Assembly (NCBI GenBank): GCA_030594205.1
Contig: JAUVFR010000013.1
Coordinates: forward strand, 1-36,722
Length of the DNA stretch: 36,722 nt
DNA from: Methanobacteriota archaeon
GTDB taxonomy: Archaea > Thermoplasmatota > Thermoplasmata > RBG-16-68-12 > JAJISG01
Direction of reading: 5' to 3'
This document shows positions 15,239 through 23,555 of the stretch, piece by piece. Every line of letters starts with the position of its first letter. Positions within the stretch are counted from its first letter, which is position 1. A model generated the notes under the pieces. It was not told the origin of the DNA. It worked only from the letters and a program-made list of their open reading frames with translations, and did no database searches. The position numbers and the translations under genes are program-made.

Positions 15239-16454
15239 GAGCTCCCTCGTCGTGTATCTCGAGAACATCCAGGCGCTCCACCTGAGCCTCGGTCTCCAGC
15301 AGCGCGGCCAAGCTGGGACGCGTCCGGCCATCGTCTCCGTGGACCAGCTCCTTGATGTAGGTCCCGGCCTCGGCCCGGATCCGAAGCTCGACCTCCGTGC
15401 CGTGGGCTTGAAGGACCTCGGCGTCCACAACCAGTTTGACGCGCTCTCGGTCGGCCCGACGGTGGGAGACCCTGGCGGGAGTTCTCTGGACGATCTCCTT
15501 GCCCTTCAATGCGTCCACCGCTTCTTGAAGTTTTGCTAGGCTCGTGGGCGAACCCAATCGAACCCGGACGGCGTAGGATTTCTCGGATCGGAGGGCCTTG
15601 ATGGCCACGACCTCCTCCCGGGACGACGGACACATCTCCGAAACGGAGACCTGTCCTTCGGGCTCGATCTCAAGCGCCACAGCCTCGTAGTCCAGGGTCC
15701 GCCGACGGGGACGTTTGATCTCGAGGACGAAGGGGCGCCCCCGGCCTAACATTCGCGCGTCGATGTCCTCCCTGCCCATGCCGTGGAAGGTGTGGTCCTC
15801 GCCCTCGACCTGGGGCATGACGGCAGCGGCGATCACCTCCTCCACGCTCGTCTCGTAGAGGGTTCCGCGGTGGTCACACGCCTCGCATCCCGCGCCTCGA
15901 CAGTCCGGACACGGCCATTTCGTCTGCGGCATGGGGGCCAGCTTCCGGTAGCGACCGTACAGATAGAGCGGGGCCACCTGGAGGTCTACATGGTCCATCA
16001 TCGTGTCGATGACAGCGGTGATGGTGGGTCGCTGGAAGTCGACGGTCTGCCCGAGACGCGCCTCCAGGAGCTTTCCCACCTCCCGATTGATCTCGGCCTT
16101 GATGGGTTCGTACGTGTCCAGACCCAGCTCCGTCCACAAAATCTCCTCTCGGTTCAGGACGTCGGGGTCCACGCGCGAGCCCACGAGGAAACTGTCGAAA
16201 TCCCAACCCTCGAGGGCGGCCGCCACGAGGTCGGCAAACGCGGGGATTTCCTCCATAAGGCCCTGGCAGAGCCAGCAGGCAACGGCGGCCTCCAAGCCGA
16301 GGCTCGCCAAGACCCGGCGGCCACGCTCCCGGTTCGTCAGCCCCGAGTCCACCTTCGCGAAGAGACGTCCTAGACAGGAAGGGCAAAGGGGGGTCTTGGC
16401 GAAGGCGCGACGCGTCTCCTCCTCGACCTCCGGCGGCGGAAGCGGGAGACCCAC
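15171..16454 (-). CDS. pus10: tRNA pseudouridine synthase Pus10
   Basis: The 427-residue enzyme makes pseudouridine at positions 54 and 55 of archaeal tRNA. The N-terminal part has zinc cysteine pairs (CPSC at 24-27, CWLC at 60-63) and a THUMP-like region; a further cluster CPDCRGAGCEAC lies at 182-193. The catalytic segment HGMGREDIDARMLGRGRPF at 224-242 holds the active-site aspartate. The start is GTG 16454, set by a TTTATG box 27 bases upstream; longer frames run through that box. The C terminus extends about 20 residues past the usual end, into the start of rpl21e. The T-loop-modifying enzyme is of interest because the tRNA-Arg in this window has an intron in its T-loop. Confidence 0.93.
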   Translation of the reverse strand: MGLPLPPPEVEEETRRAFAKTPLCPSCLGRLFAKVDSGLTNRERGRRVLASLGLEAAVACWLCQGLMEEIPAFADLVAAALEGWDFDSFLVGSRVDPDVLNREEILWTELGLDTYEPIKAEINREVGKLLEARLGQTVDFQRPTITAVIDTMMDHVDLQVAPLYLYGRYRKLAPMPQTKWPCPDCRGAGCEACDHRGTLYETSVEEVIAAAVMPQVEGEDHTFHGMGREDIDARMLGRGRPFVLEIKRPRRRTLDYEAVALEIEPEGQVSVSEMCPSSREEVVAIKALRSEKSYAVRVRLGSPTSLAKLQEAVDALKGKEIVQRTPARVSHRRADRERVKLVVDAEVLQAHGTEVELRIRAEAGTYIKELVHGDDGRTRPSLAALLETEAQVERLDVLEIHDEGAHGQGLQGSKAPDATEVPETTSG

Positions 16455-16477
16455 GGCTGAAACACCCAGACCACGAC

Positions 16478-16483
16478 CATAAA
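16478..16483 (-). promoter_or_regulatory. TATA box of the pus10-rpl21e-rpo4-DUF655 operon
   Basis: GGTTTATGG on the minus strand, centred 27 bases before GTG 16454. It supports that start and a leaderless message. Confidence 0.55.
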
Positions 16484-16509
16484 CCTTACCGGGTCGGACG
16501 CGGACTCGC

Positions 16510-16782
16510 CTAGCGTGTGAGAAAGATCTCGATGCTGGACACATTGGCCGTGCGACCGTCCTCGCCAGTGATCTTCTCCGTGGAGATCTCGATGTCCTTG
16601 ACCTTGCAGTCCGGAAGGAAACGGTGGCGCACAACCTCTGCGACGTCCACCGCGCGACCGATGGACCTGCCCCGGGCCTTGATGATGACCTCTTCGGAAC
16701 CGCTGTTGGACTGTGTCACGACAGCCAGCACGTAGTTCATGATGGGTTTCTTGCCGATGTAAACCGTGTTCTCTTCTGCCAT
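16510..16782 (-). CDS. albA: Chromatin protein Alba
   Basis: The 90-residue DNA- and RNA-binding protein shows the Alba pattern: [17 protein letters not shown] at 8-24 with the paired lysines that contact DNA and are acetylated in Sulfolobus, [20 protein letters not shown] in the middle and EIFLTR at the end. It forms dimers that coat and bridge DNA. A GGGAGC ribosome site precedes ATG 16782, and the TATA box implies a leader of about 27 bases, so this gene, unlike many neighbours, appears to have a leader. Confidence 0.95.
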   Translation of the reverse strand: MAEENTVYIGKKPIMNYVLAVVTQSNSGSEEVIIKARGRSIGRAVDVAEVVRHRFLPDCKVKDIEISTEKITGEDGRTANVSSIEIFLTR

Positions 16783-16829
16783 CTCTAGCTCCCTTGGCCA
16801 AATGGGGCCTTGACAAAGGCGAAAAATCG

Positions 16830-16841
16830 TATTTATATATT
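16830..16841 (-). promoter_or_regulatory. TATA box of albA
   Basis: GAATATATAAAT on the minus strand, about 54 bases before ATG 16782, placing the transcript start near 16809. Confidence 0.6.
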
Positions 16842-16901
16842 CTCACGAAGCAAGGAGCCGCGAATCGGCCAGTGAACGGGGAGATGGCCAGCCGCTGATT
16901 C

Positions 16902-16909
16902 TTTATATA
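16902..16909 (+). promoter_or_regulatory. TATA box of the Sec61beta gene
   Basis: TTTATATA centred 27 bases before ATG 16933, a textbook leaderless spacing. Confidence 0.7.
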
Positions 16910-16932
16910 GGAACGTCTCCCATAGCAGGACG

Positions 16933-17097
16933 ATGGCCAAGGAGAAACGGCAGGGTTTCCAGTCTTCGGCGGGTCTCATTCGTTACTTCGATTCCGAGTC
17001 GGACAAGTCCCTGAAACTCTCTCCCTATCTCGTGATCGGGATGGCCATTGCCAGTGCGGTCATTATCACCGCGGTTTCCATCATCTGGCCCTTCTAG
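16933..17097 (+). CDS. Preprotein translocase Sec61beta subunit
   Basis: I translated this 54-residue protein directly. It starts MAKEKRQGFQSSAGLIRYFD, the typical cytosolic segment of archaeal Sec61beta, and ends in a single transmembrane helix (LVIGMAIASAVIITAVSIIW). It is the small tail-anchored partner of SecY. The gene is monocistronic, divergent from albA, and has a strong TATA box exactly placed for a leaderless mRNA. Confidence 0.93.
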   Translation: MAKEKRQGFQSSAGLIRYFDSESDKSLKLSPYLVIGMAIASAVIITAVSIIWPF

Positions 17098-17222
17098 TCC
17101 GGATCAATGGGAGCGCCGGGGGGGAGATTTCCGATATCCTTTTCGAACTCCCGCGGTGCGAAGCACCAGTAGCTCTCGAGGCTACCGCCTTGGCCTGGCT
17201 AGGCTACCCCGGCCCGGAGACG

Positions 17223-17230
17223 CTTAATAG
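17223..17230 (+). promoter_or_regulatory. TATA-like box of the beta-grasp gene
   Basis: CTTAATAG is centred about 28 bases before ATG 17255 and favours that start over GTG 17246. Confidence 0.5.
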
Positions 17231-17254
17231 CCAGCCAGGTCTTAAGTGAACCCC

Positions 17255-17515
17255 ATGCTCCTCCGGGTCCGCACGCTCCCCGATGGGGAGGACCATAGGG
17301 TCGAACTCGAGGATGGAGCCACCGGGTTCCAGCTCCTGGAGAACCTCAATCGGAACCCGGAGGCCCACCTCCTCTTGCGCGACCGTCTCCCCATTCCCAT
17401 GGACGCGCCCCTGGATGACCGGGGGGAGTACGCGGTGGTCGCGATTGTCTCCGGCGGGGACAAGGCCTCGCGAGGCGCCCAAAGGCAGGACGCCTGGATC
17501 GCCCAACCTTATTAA
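17255..17515 (+). CDS. MoaD/ThiS/SAMP-like beta-grasp protein with C-terminal extension
   Basis: The 86-residue protein has the ubiquitin-like pattern of small archaeal modifiers and sulfur carriers: two N-terminal strands (LLRVRTLPDGEDHRVELEDG), a helix (FQLLENLNRNP), then a strand pair ending AVVAIVSGG at about 60-68. In sulfur carriers and SAMPs this di-glycine is the C terminus. Here 18 more residues follow (DKASRGAQRQDAWIAQPY), so activation would require processing, or the protein may not be conjugated. The 3' end overlaps the promoter of gcvPA. No E1-like or molybdopterin gene is nearby. Confidence 0.75.
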   Translation: MLLRVRTLPDGEDHRVELEDGATGFQLLENLNRNPEAHLLLRDRLPIPMDAPLDDRGEYAVVAIVSGGDKASRGAQRQDAWIAQPY

Positions 17516-17516
17516 A
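17509..17516 (+). promoter_or_regulatory. TATA box of gcvPA-gcvPB
   Basis: TTATTAAA centred about 32 bases before ATG 17545, overlapping the end of the beta-grasp gene. It predicts a very short leader with the GAAGGTC ribosome-like site partly inside it. Confidence 0.5.
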
Positions 17517-17544
17517 GGCCCCTCAATTTCCGAGAAGGTCCGAT

Positions 17545-18870
17545 ATGTCTCCTGCCAAGGACGTCCTGCTGGAATTCCTTGGGCTGGAGGACATCGACGC
17601 GTTGTTCGTGGATATTCCCCCGGAGGTTCGAGTGGATAACCTCGATCTACCCGCGGGGCTCAGCGAAGCGGAGACCGTTCGAAAGGTTTCCCGCATCCTG
17701 GAACGCAACCGCACCGTCGGCGAGGTGACGAGCTACCTGGGTGCGGGGTACTACGACAACTACGTTCCCGCGTTGGTAGACGCCCTCCTCAGCCGGTCCG
17801 AGTTTTACACGTCGTACACCCCCTATCAGGCGGAGTTGAGCCAGGGACTCCTCCAGGTCCTCTTCGAGTTCCAGAGTCTCGTGTGCGAGCTCACGGGCAT
17901 GGACGCGGCCAACAGCTCGATGTACGACGCTTCCACCGCCCTCGGCGAGGCCGCTCTGATGGCCCGGCGCATCACGGGTAGGCGCGAGATTGTCATCCCG
18001 ACCCTTCTCGATGGGGAGAGGAAGGCCGTTCTTGCAAACTATGCTCGAGGCCCCGGGATCCGGGTTCGGGAGGCCGGGTACGACACGGAAGATGGGACCC
18101 TTGATCTTGGCCATTTGGAGGAGTTGGTCGGAAACGACACGGCCGCCACTTACGTCGAGGCGCCCAGCTTTCTCGGCCAGCTGGATTCGAAAGTCACGGA
18201 GGTCCAGGATACCCTCTCCGGCGCACTCCTGATCGTTGGGGTTCATCCTCTGGCGCAGGCCGTCCTTCGGCCGCCGGGCGACTACGGGGCGGACATTATC
18301 ATCGGGGAAGGCCAGAGCCTGGGAGCCTGGATGAACTTCGGGGGGCCCTCCCTTGGCCTCTTCGCCTGCCGACAGGAGCACATTCGGAAGATGCCGGGGC
18401 GCGTCATCGGCCTAACGAAGGATAGGCGTGGGGATCGGGCCTTCACCATGACCCTGCAGACCCGCGAGCAACACATCCGGAAGGGCAAGGCCATGAGCAA
18501 CATCTGCACCAACGAGTCCCTCCTGGCCGTGGGTGCCGCAATCTACCTCGCGTTCCAAGGGGCCCGAGGCCTTCGGAGTCTCGCGACCAATCTCATGGAC
18601 CGCGCCCGGGAGCTCATGGGTCATCTCGACGGAGTTCCCGGCTTCCAGGCCCCCCTCTTCCCCGGGTCCTACTTTAACGAGTTTCCTGTGGCTCACAAGG
18701 CTCCATTCGCTACCCTGCGGGAGCGCCTTGCGCGACACGGGCTGAACGGCGGCGTGGACCTGTCGACGGTCCTTCCCCAGGCGGCCCCCGCATCCCTCTT
18801 TGCGGTCACTGATCGACACACGCCGGACGACTTCCAGGAGCTGGTTCGGGCGCTGGAGGGAGGCAAGTGA
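17545..18870 (+). CDS. gcvPA: Glycine dehydrogenase (decarboxylating) subunit 1
   Basis: The 441-residue protein is the N-terminal half of split P-protein, which decarboxylates glycine with PLP and passes the aminomethyl group to lipoylated H-protein. Typical segments are GEVTSYLGAGYYDNYVPALV, YTSYTPYQAELSQGLLQVLF and GMDAANSSMYDASTALGEAA. The PLP lysine is on subunit 2, encoded next. The stop overlaps the GTG of gcvPB by four bases. No gcvT, gcvH or lipoate gene is in this window, so the rest of the glycine cleavage system must be elsewhere. Confidence 0.95.
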   Translation: MSPAKDVLLEFLGLEDIDALFVDIPPEVRVDNLDLPAGLSEAETVRKVSRILERNRTVGEVTSYLGAGYYDNYVPALVDALLSRSEFYTSYTPYQAELSQGLLQVLFEFQSLVCELTGMDAANSSMYDASTALGEAALMARRITGRREIVIPTLLDGERKAVLANYARGPGIRVREAGYDTEDGTLDLGHLEELVGNDTAATYVEAPSFLGQLDSKVTEVQDTLSGALLIVGVHPLAQAVLRPPGDYGADIIIGEGQSLGAWMNFGGPSLGLFACRQEHIRKMPGRVIGLTKDRRGDRAFTMTLQTREQHIRKGKAMSNICTNESLLAVGAAIYLAFQGARGLRSLATNLMDRARELMGHLDGVPGFQAPLFPGSYFNEFPVAHKAPFATLRERLARHGLNGGVDLSTVLPQAAPASLFAVTDRHTPDDFQELVRALEGGK

Positions 18871-20297
18871 CTTTCCGTCAGGCCCGAAACGACGAACCGC
18901 TCCTGATTGAACTGCCTCAAGAGGTGGACGGGACGATTGGCCCCTCGGCGCGGGTGCCCGAGGACTTGCGTCGAACAGAGCTTGGCATTCCCAATCTGGA
19001 GGAGTTCCAGGTCGCCCGTCATTTCACCCGACTCTCTCAGATGAACTACGGGACGGACTCGGGATTCTACCCCCTGGGATCCTGTACGATGAAGTACAAC
19101 CCGAAGTACGCCGAGTCCTTGGCCGCGTCTCCGAAGGCGCGTCGGCTGCACCCCCAACAGCCCGAAGAGACGGTGCAAGGGGCCCTCCAGATTCTGTTCG
19201 AGCTCCAGGAAATGCTCGCCCGAGTCGCCGGGATGGACGAGGTGAGTTTGCAGCCGGTGGCAGGGGCCCAGGGCGAACTCACGGGCCTCCTCATGGCTCG
19301 TGCCTACTTCGAGGAGCGGGGAGAGGACCGATCCGAGGTCGTCCTCCCCGATACCGCACACGGCACCAATTTCGCCAGCGCGACGATGGCAGGGTACGAC
19401 GTTGTCGAGATCCCATCCAAGGAGGGGGTCGTCGATCTGGGCGCCCTGGAGGGCGCGGTCAGCGAGCGGACGGCGGCCTTCATGTTGACCAACCCCAACA
19501 CACTGGGCATCTTCGAGTCCGAGGCCCTGACCATCGCGAAGCTGGTCCATGCCCAGGGCGCCCTCCTCTATTACGACGGCGCCAACCTCAACGCCATCCT
19601 GGGGAAGACCAACCCCGGGAAGATGGACTTCGATCTGGCTCATTTCAATCTCCACAAGACCTTCTCCACCCCCCACGGGGGCGGGGGGCCCGGTGCGGGA
19701 CCCGTGGGCGCCCATGGCCCCCTCACGGAGTTCCTCCCCCTGCCCCTCGCTGCCTACGATGGCGTCCGGTATCGACTCGACTACGACCGGCCGAAGTCGA
19801 TCGGCAAGGTGCGGGCGTTCTATGGGAACTTTGGCGTCCTCCTCCGAGCGTATGCGTACATCACCCGGATGGGGGCCGACGGCCTCCTCCGCGTCACAGA
19901 GCGCGCGGTCCTCCACACGAATTACCTCCGGGCGCGCGTCGAGGAGTACCTTCCCGTTCCCTTCGGAGGGCTGCGCAAACACGAGTTCGTGGCGAGTGCT
20001 GCCCCCTTGAGGGAAAAGGGGGTGCGCGCGATCGACGTGGCCAAGCGTCTCATCGACTACGGGATCCACCCGCCCACAATCTATTTCCCGGACCTGGTGG
20101 ACGAGGCCCTCATGATTGAGCCGACGGAGTCCGTGACCCAGGAGGGACTGGACGCCTTTGTGGATGCGATCGCGCTGATCAAGGAGGAGGACCCCGACCG
20201 GCTCAGGGCCGCTCCCCAGAATGCCGCCGTGGCCCGAGTTGACGAGGTCTCGGCAGCGAAGCGCCCTATCCTGAGTTGGCGAATGATGGACCGGTGA
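18867..20297 (+). CDS. gcvPB: Glycine dehydrogenase (decarboxylating) subunit 2
   Basis: The 476-residue catalytic half of split P-protein. The PLP-binding lysine is Lys264 in FNLHKTFSTPHGGGGPG. Other family marks are GFYPLGSCTMKYNP near 69 and PNTLGIFE. It starts with GTG 18867 inside the gcvPA stop (GTGA), so the subunits are translationally coupled. The last 32 bases overlap the end of mptE, which runs on the other strand. The C-terminal 35 residues (after VDAIALIKEEDP) are less conserved. Confidence 0.95.
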   Translation: MTFRQARNDEPLLIELPQEVDGTIGPSARVPEDLRRTELGIPNLEEFQVARHFTRLSQMNYGTDSGFYPLGSCTMKYNPKYAESLAASPKARRLHPQQPEETVQGALQILFELQEMLARVAGMDEVSLQPVAGAQGELTGLLMARAYFEERGEDRSEVVLPDTAHGTNFASATMAGYDVVEIPSKEGVVDLGALEGAVSERTAAFMLTNPNTLGIFESEALTIAKLVHAQGALLYYDGANLNAILGKTNPGKMDFDLAHFNLHKTFSTPHGGGGPGAGPVGAHGPLTEFLPLPLAAYDGVRYRLDYDRPKSIGKVRAFYGNFGVLLRAYAYITRMGADGLLRVTERAVLHTNYLRARVEEYLPVPFGGLRKHEFVASAAPLREKGVRAIDVAKRLIDYGIHPPTIYFPDLVDEALMIEPTESVTQEGLDAFVDAIALIKEEDPDRLRAAPQNAAVARVDEVSAAKRPILSWRMMDR

Positions 20298-20937
20298 GAG
20301 GTCGGCGCTTACCCAGGTCTTCCAGCAGCCGGCGGGCCCAATCGAGCTTGCGAAGCTTGACGGCCGTGGGCCGATCCTTCGGGTTGGGTCGATCGAAATC
20401 GAACCCCACGATTCGAATCTCGAGCGCCCCAAAGTGGTCGGCCAGGAAGACCGCCCGATCTCCGTCGGTGAAGCCGCCGAAGTTGTGGATGGCGTCGAAG
20501 GGCTGGGCCTGCGTCGTCCCCACACTCAGCTGTCCGAACGCGGGTGCCCAACGTCGGAGGGCCTCAATGTTGTCCCCGTGGGCGTGTATGACGACGAGGG
20601 CTCCCTGCTCGTGCGCCTCGACCTGGTCCTCAATGTGACCATCCAAGTCCGTCACGACGATGGCTGGCACGATGCCCCGGTGGAGGGCCACGGAGGTGGC
20701 CTCATCCGCCGCCACCACGACCCCCTCGGTCCGTCCCAGCTCGTCCCCCAGGTTGGGACCGTTGCCGAGGATCGTGACCATCCGCCCCCGCAGGCGGTCC
20801 GCGAGGTCGCGAGGGCCTGCTCGGGGGAATGGAAGAAGCTCGGCGAGAATTCGGGCGGCCTCTTCATCCCGAACCCGATCAAACCCGAAATCCTGGAGAA
20901 TCTGAAGGTAATGGGGCTCCCATTCCGCCCACTCCAT
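20266..20937 (-). CDS. mptE: 6-hydroxymethyl-7,8-dihydropterin pyrophosphokinase MptE (DUF115)
   Basis: The 223-residue protein carries the archaeal MptE signature: VTILGNGPNLGDEL near 53-66, VVVAADEATSVAL, and VVTDLDGHIEDQ with the acidic metal residues, followed by VVIHAHGDN. It diphosphorylates 6-hydroxymethyl-dihydropterin on the way to tetrahydromethanopterin or folate. Being next to glycine decarboxylase fits a one-carbon theme, though the genes are convergent. ATG 20937 lies eight bases after the DUF373 stop, so it is probably the second gene of that operon; a TTG at 20943 is an alternative. Confidence 0.92.
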   Translation of the reverse strand: MEWAEWEPHYLQILQDFGFDRVRDEEAARILAELLPFPRAGPRDLADRLRGRMVTILGNGPNLGDELGRTEGVVVAADEATSVALHRGIVPAIVVTDLDGHIEDQVEAHEQGALVVIHAHGDNIEALRRWAPAFGQLSVGTTQAQPFDAIHNFGGFTDGDRAVFLADHFGALEIRIVGFDFDRPNPKDRPTAVKLRKLDWARRLLEDLGKRRPLTGPSFANSG

Positions 20938-20945
20938 GCCCAACC

Positions 20946-22079
20946 TCAGGGCCGCCAGGCATCTTCCCTGAGGGCTTCCCGCTCCTCCGTCCTACGCAGA
21001 AAGGCCGCCACTAGGACGATGGAAATGGCCAGCGCGACCTCGATATAGATCGGGACAAGGGCGTTCTGCTGGCTGGTCAGGCCGAGGATGGTTGCCGCGA
21101 GCTGTAGGCCGGCCGCCGTGACCAGCATGAGGACGACGAACGCCAGTATGACGTAGAAGAACGACCTTGCGATCTTGCCCTTCGTGAAGTACGCCTGCCC
21201 TACCTTGCCTCCTTCGTGGAGCAGGAAGGCGATGATGAAAATCCAGAAACTCTCCTGGAGGAAGACCACGACCATAGTCGCCGCGAAGGTCAACGCATCG
21301 GCAGCCAAGTCCTGGGCGAGGGCGAAGGCCACCCGGAACCCAATGAAAGAGGCGGCGAGGAAGGTCATTACGGCCACGATGTCAAACCACAGCGCGATCC
21401 GCCCGGAGGTGAGGGACTCCTTCACACTCCGGTAATAACCCGAGAGACGTCGCCAGAGGCTGCGCGGGCCGAGGTAGTCATCGTAGGCGCGGACCAGCAT
21501 GTAAACGCCCAGGACGAGGAGCACGGCCGGAAGCGCCCACTCGGGAGCCACGAGCAGGACCAGGGCCAGGGCAAGGAAGGAGAGGGCGAAGGGAAGGACG
21601 ATGATGCGGCGGAGGCGGGGGTCCCGGATCGCCTTCGTGAAGAGGTAGAACGCGGACTCGACGCTCCGACTCTGCTGGACGTAGACGCGCTTGACGTGAT
21701 TCACCCGAACGCGGGAGGCGATCATGGGGTAGACGTACTCGTCCTCCGCGCCGTCGCTTACCAGATAGGCGACGTCGGGCGCGACTTCCTCGAGCACCGC
21801 GTCCAGCTGCTCGCTCAGGATTCGGTCCGATTGAGGGCCGACCTTCGTGTCCCCCACGATGGTGGCCACCTCGACCTCCATGCCGTCGTTCTGCAGCTCG
21901 TCGTACAAGGAGACGCCGGAGAGGATTGTGTTGACGTCGGTGTCCTCGGGGTCTTGAATCCCGAGTTTCACCGCCGCGTCCAAGTTGGCTTGGCGCCCCA
22001 CGACAGGGCCCGGGACGTCAGCTTTTACGCCCAGGTCGTTGTCGCGATCGACGCATAGGACCAGGGCCTTCATGCGCAT
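20946..22079 (-). CDS. DUF373 family membrane protein
   Basis: The 377-residue protein begins with a soluble DUF373 domain (ALVLCVDRDNDLGVKADVPG, then ILSEQLDAVLEEVAPDVAYL and VSDGAEDEYVYPMIASRVRV). From about residue 160 there are some six to seven transmembrane helices, for example IIVLPFALSFLALALVLLV and YVILAFVVLMLVTAAGLQLA. The family is widespread in archaea and has no established function. ATG 22079 and ATG 22073 are both possible; the TATA-like box places the transcript start between them. mptE follows after eight bases, a pairing that may be only positional. Confidence 0.88.
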   Translation of the reverse strand: MRMKALVLCVDRDNDLGVKADVPGPVVGRQANLDAAVKLGIQDPEDTDVNTILSGVSLYDELQNDGMEVEVATIVGDTKVGPQSDRILSEQLDAVLEEVAPDVAYLVSDGAEDEYVYPMIASRVRVNHVKRVYVQQSRSVESAFYLFTKAIRDPRLRRIIVLPFALSFLALALVLLVAPEWALPAVLLVLGVYMLVRAYDDYLGPRSLWRRLSGYYRSVKESLTSGRIALWFDIVAVMTFLAASFIGFRVAFALAQDLAADALTFAATMVVVFLQESFWIFIIAFLLHEGGKVGQAYFTKGKIARSFFYVILAFVVLMLVTAAGLQLAATILGLTSQQNALVPIYIEVALAISIVLVAAFLRRTEEREALREDAWRP

Positions 22080-22097
22080 GGATTCATCTGGGGCTCC

Positions 22098-22106
22098 CTA
22101 TTTTTA
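22098..22106 (-). promoter_or_regulatory. TATA-like box of DUF373-mptE
   Basis: CTAAAAATAG on the minus strand, about 23-30 bases before the two candidate ATG codons at 22079 and 22073. Confidence 0.45.
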
Positions 22107-22132
22107 GTTTGCTTTCTGGTGACTCCGAAATG

Positions 22133-22140
22133 AATTTAAC
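22133..22140 (+). promoter_or_regulatory. TATA-like box of the metallo-hydrolase gene
   Basis: AATTTAAC lies about 34 bases before GTG 22171. Back to back with the DUF373 promoter, it implies a leader of a few bases containing a GGAGGGGGAG site. Confidence 0.45.
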
Positions 22141-22170
22141 CGCCCCTCAGCTTCACGGGAGGGGGAGTCG

Positions 22171-22803
22171 GTGGAACTCGCGTGGCACGGCCACTCATGC
22201 TTTGAAATCCGTGGGAGTCGGGCCGTGGTTCTGGACCCCCACGACGGCCGCTCCCTCGGAATCCCGCCCCCCTCGGCCACGGCGGACTTCGTCTTTGTGA
22301 GTCACAATCACTTCGACCACAACGCGACACGCCTGGTGCGGGGGAATCCCCGGGTGGTCGACGACCGGGTCGACGGCAGGGTGGACGGAATGGCCGTCGA
22401 GACCCTGATCTTACCGCACGATGACGTGGGGGGCGAGAAGCGGGGTCTGGTCCGGGCCTATCAGCTTCACCTAGATGGGATGACGTTTCTGCATCTCGGT
22501 GACGTAGGCGCGGGGCCGGATGCCGTGGAGTTGGGAAACGAGGAACAGGTCTCCGTCCTGTTCGTCCCCGTGGGGGGCGTCTTCACGGTCGGGCCGAAGG
22601 AGGCCGTAGAGTGGGTTGAAGCCCTTCAGCCCGAGGTGGTCGTCCCGATGCACTACCGGGTCGGCGGCCTCTCCCTCTCGATTCGGCCTGTGGAAGAGTT
22701 TCTCTCCCTCACCTCCCGGCCGATCCACCGGCTCGGTCAGGCCGTTTCCTTCCAGCCGGGGGACCTGGAGGGAGAGCCGAAGGTGTGGGTCTTCTCTTAC
22801 TAG
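22171..22803 (+). CDS. MBL-fold metal-dependent hydrolase (UlaG/UPF0173-like)
   Basis: The 210-residue protein begins ELAWHGHSCFEIRG and has the metallo-beta-lactamase metal motif SHNHFDHN (44-51). Further ligands are LHLGDVGAG near 111 and VVPMHYRVGG near 156, the usual pattern of short UPF0173-type hydrolases. The substrate is unknown. GTG 22171 follows a strong GGAGGGGGAG ribosome site. Its stop overlaps the aIF6 stop by four bases on the opposite strand. Confidence 0.9.
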   Translation: MELAWHGHSCFEIRGSRAVVLDPHDGRSLGIPPPSATADFVFVSHNHFDHNATRLVRGNPRVVDDRVDGRVDGMAVETLILPHDDVGGEKRGLVRAYQLHLDGMTFLHLGDVGAGPDAVELGNEEQVSVLFVPVGGVFTVGPKEAVEWVEALQPEVVVPMHYRVGGLSLSIRPVEEFLSLTSRPIHRLGQAVSFQPGDLEGEPKVWVFSY

Positions 22804-23456
22804 TAGAGCCGAAGCCCTTCCTCGATCCGGCCCAACTCGATGGGGGTGGTCGGCGTCCCGGTAATCGCACCTCCATCGTTGGCCACGACGCAGGCCCCGA
22901 GCTGGGGGGTTCCGTAGTTCGCGGTGGCAATAACCGGTTTGACCTTCAGAACCTCCTCCAAGAGGGCCAACTCCTCCTCGGTCGCGTGGGGATGGCAGAT
23001 GGCCCCACGGTTGGTCGCAACCCCCGCCGACCCCACGGTCCTCTGGCCTCCCAGGGTCGCCGGTTGGACCTGCACCCCGAACACGTCCTCGAGCTGGTGG
23101 AGGGCGCGCGATCCGTATCCGGGATGACAGAGCGCCCCGTGGTCGTTGACCAGGACGTTGTTTCCGACGGCGTTGAGGCGATGCTCCAGGACGTACGCCT
23201 CCAAGCCCTTCAGCTTCACAATCTCTTCATCCCGAGCGAAGCTTGTGAGCAAGATCGCCTGAGAGTTCAGGGCGAGGAGGCTGCCGACCAGGGAGGAGCC
23301 CCCTACGTTCATGCGAATCGCGCGGACGCCTAAGGCATCCTCGACCCGGCGCAGCGCCTTGGCGGGGACGGAAGGAGAGGCGATCACGGCGCCGTCGTTC
23401 GACGCGGCGAAGACCCCGAGGTAGGGGCTACCCGAGAAGTCCAGCTTACGCAACAA
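22800..23456 (-). CDS. eif6: Translation initiation factor aIF6
   Basis: The protein of about 218 residues binds the 50S subunit and blocks early joining with 30S. The pentein repeats are visible, for example LRKLDFSGSPYLGVFAASND at the start and IRMNVGGSSLVGSLLALNSQ, then VLVNDHGALCHPG and VVANDGGAITG. Homologues begin M-I/L-R-K/R, so TTG 23456 is the likely start; GTG 23474, after a GAGGAA site, would add six residues. It is the last gene of the rps19e-PDCD5-rpl39e-rpl31e-eif6 operon, a classic archaeal order. Confidence 0.94.
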   Translation of the reverse strand: MLRKLDFSGSPYLGVFAASNDGAVIASPSVPAKALRRVEDALGVRAIRMNVGGSSLVGSLLALNSQAILLTSFARDEEIVKLKGLEAYVLEHRLNAVGNNVLVNDHGALCHPGYGSRALHQLEDVFGVQVQPATLGGQRTVGSAGVATNRGAICHPHATEEELALLEEVLKVKPVIATANYGTPQLGACVVANDGGAITGTPTTPIELGRIEEGLRLY

Positions 23457-23555
23457 GGCCCCAACTACTCCCACAGTTCCTCGCCCGCGCGGTCTCCGAA
23501 CACACGGCCCCGCGCCCGCGAGTCAGAACCACGAGGTCGGGACCCAGGGGGCCTT

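Noticed and set aside
20410-20422. GATTCGAATC, a T-arm-like palindrome
   Set aside because: It is inside mptE coding sequence and no tRNA arms form around it.
18693-20525. 610-codon open frame on the minus strand
   Set aside because: It lies opposite gcvPB, whose PLP motif and coupling to gcvPA are clear; the antisense product is low-complexity.
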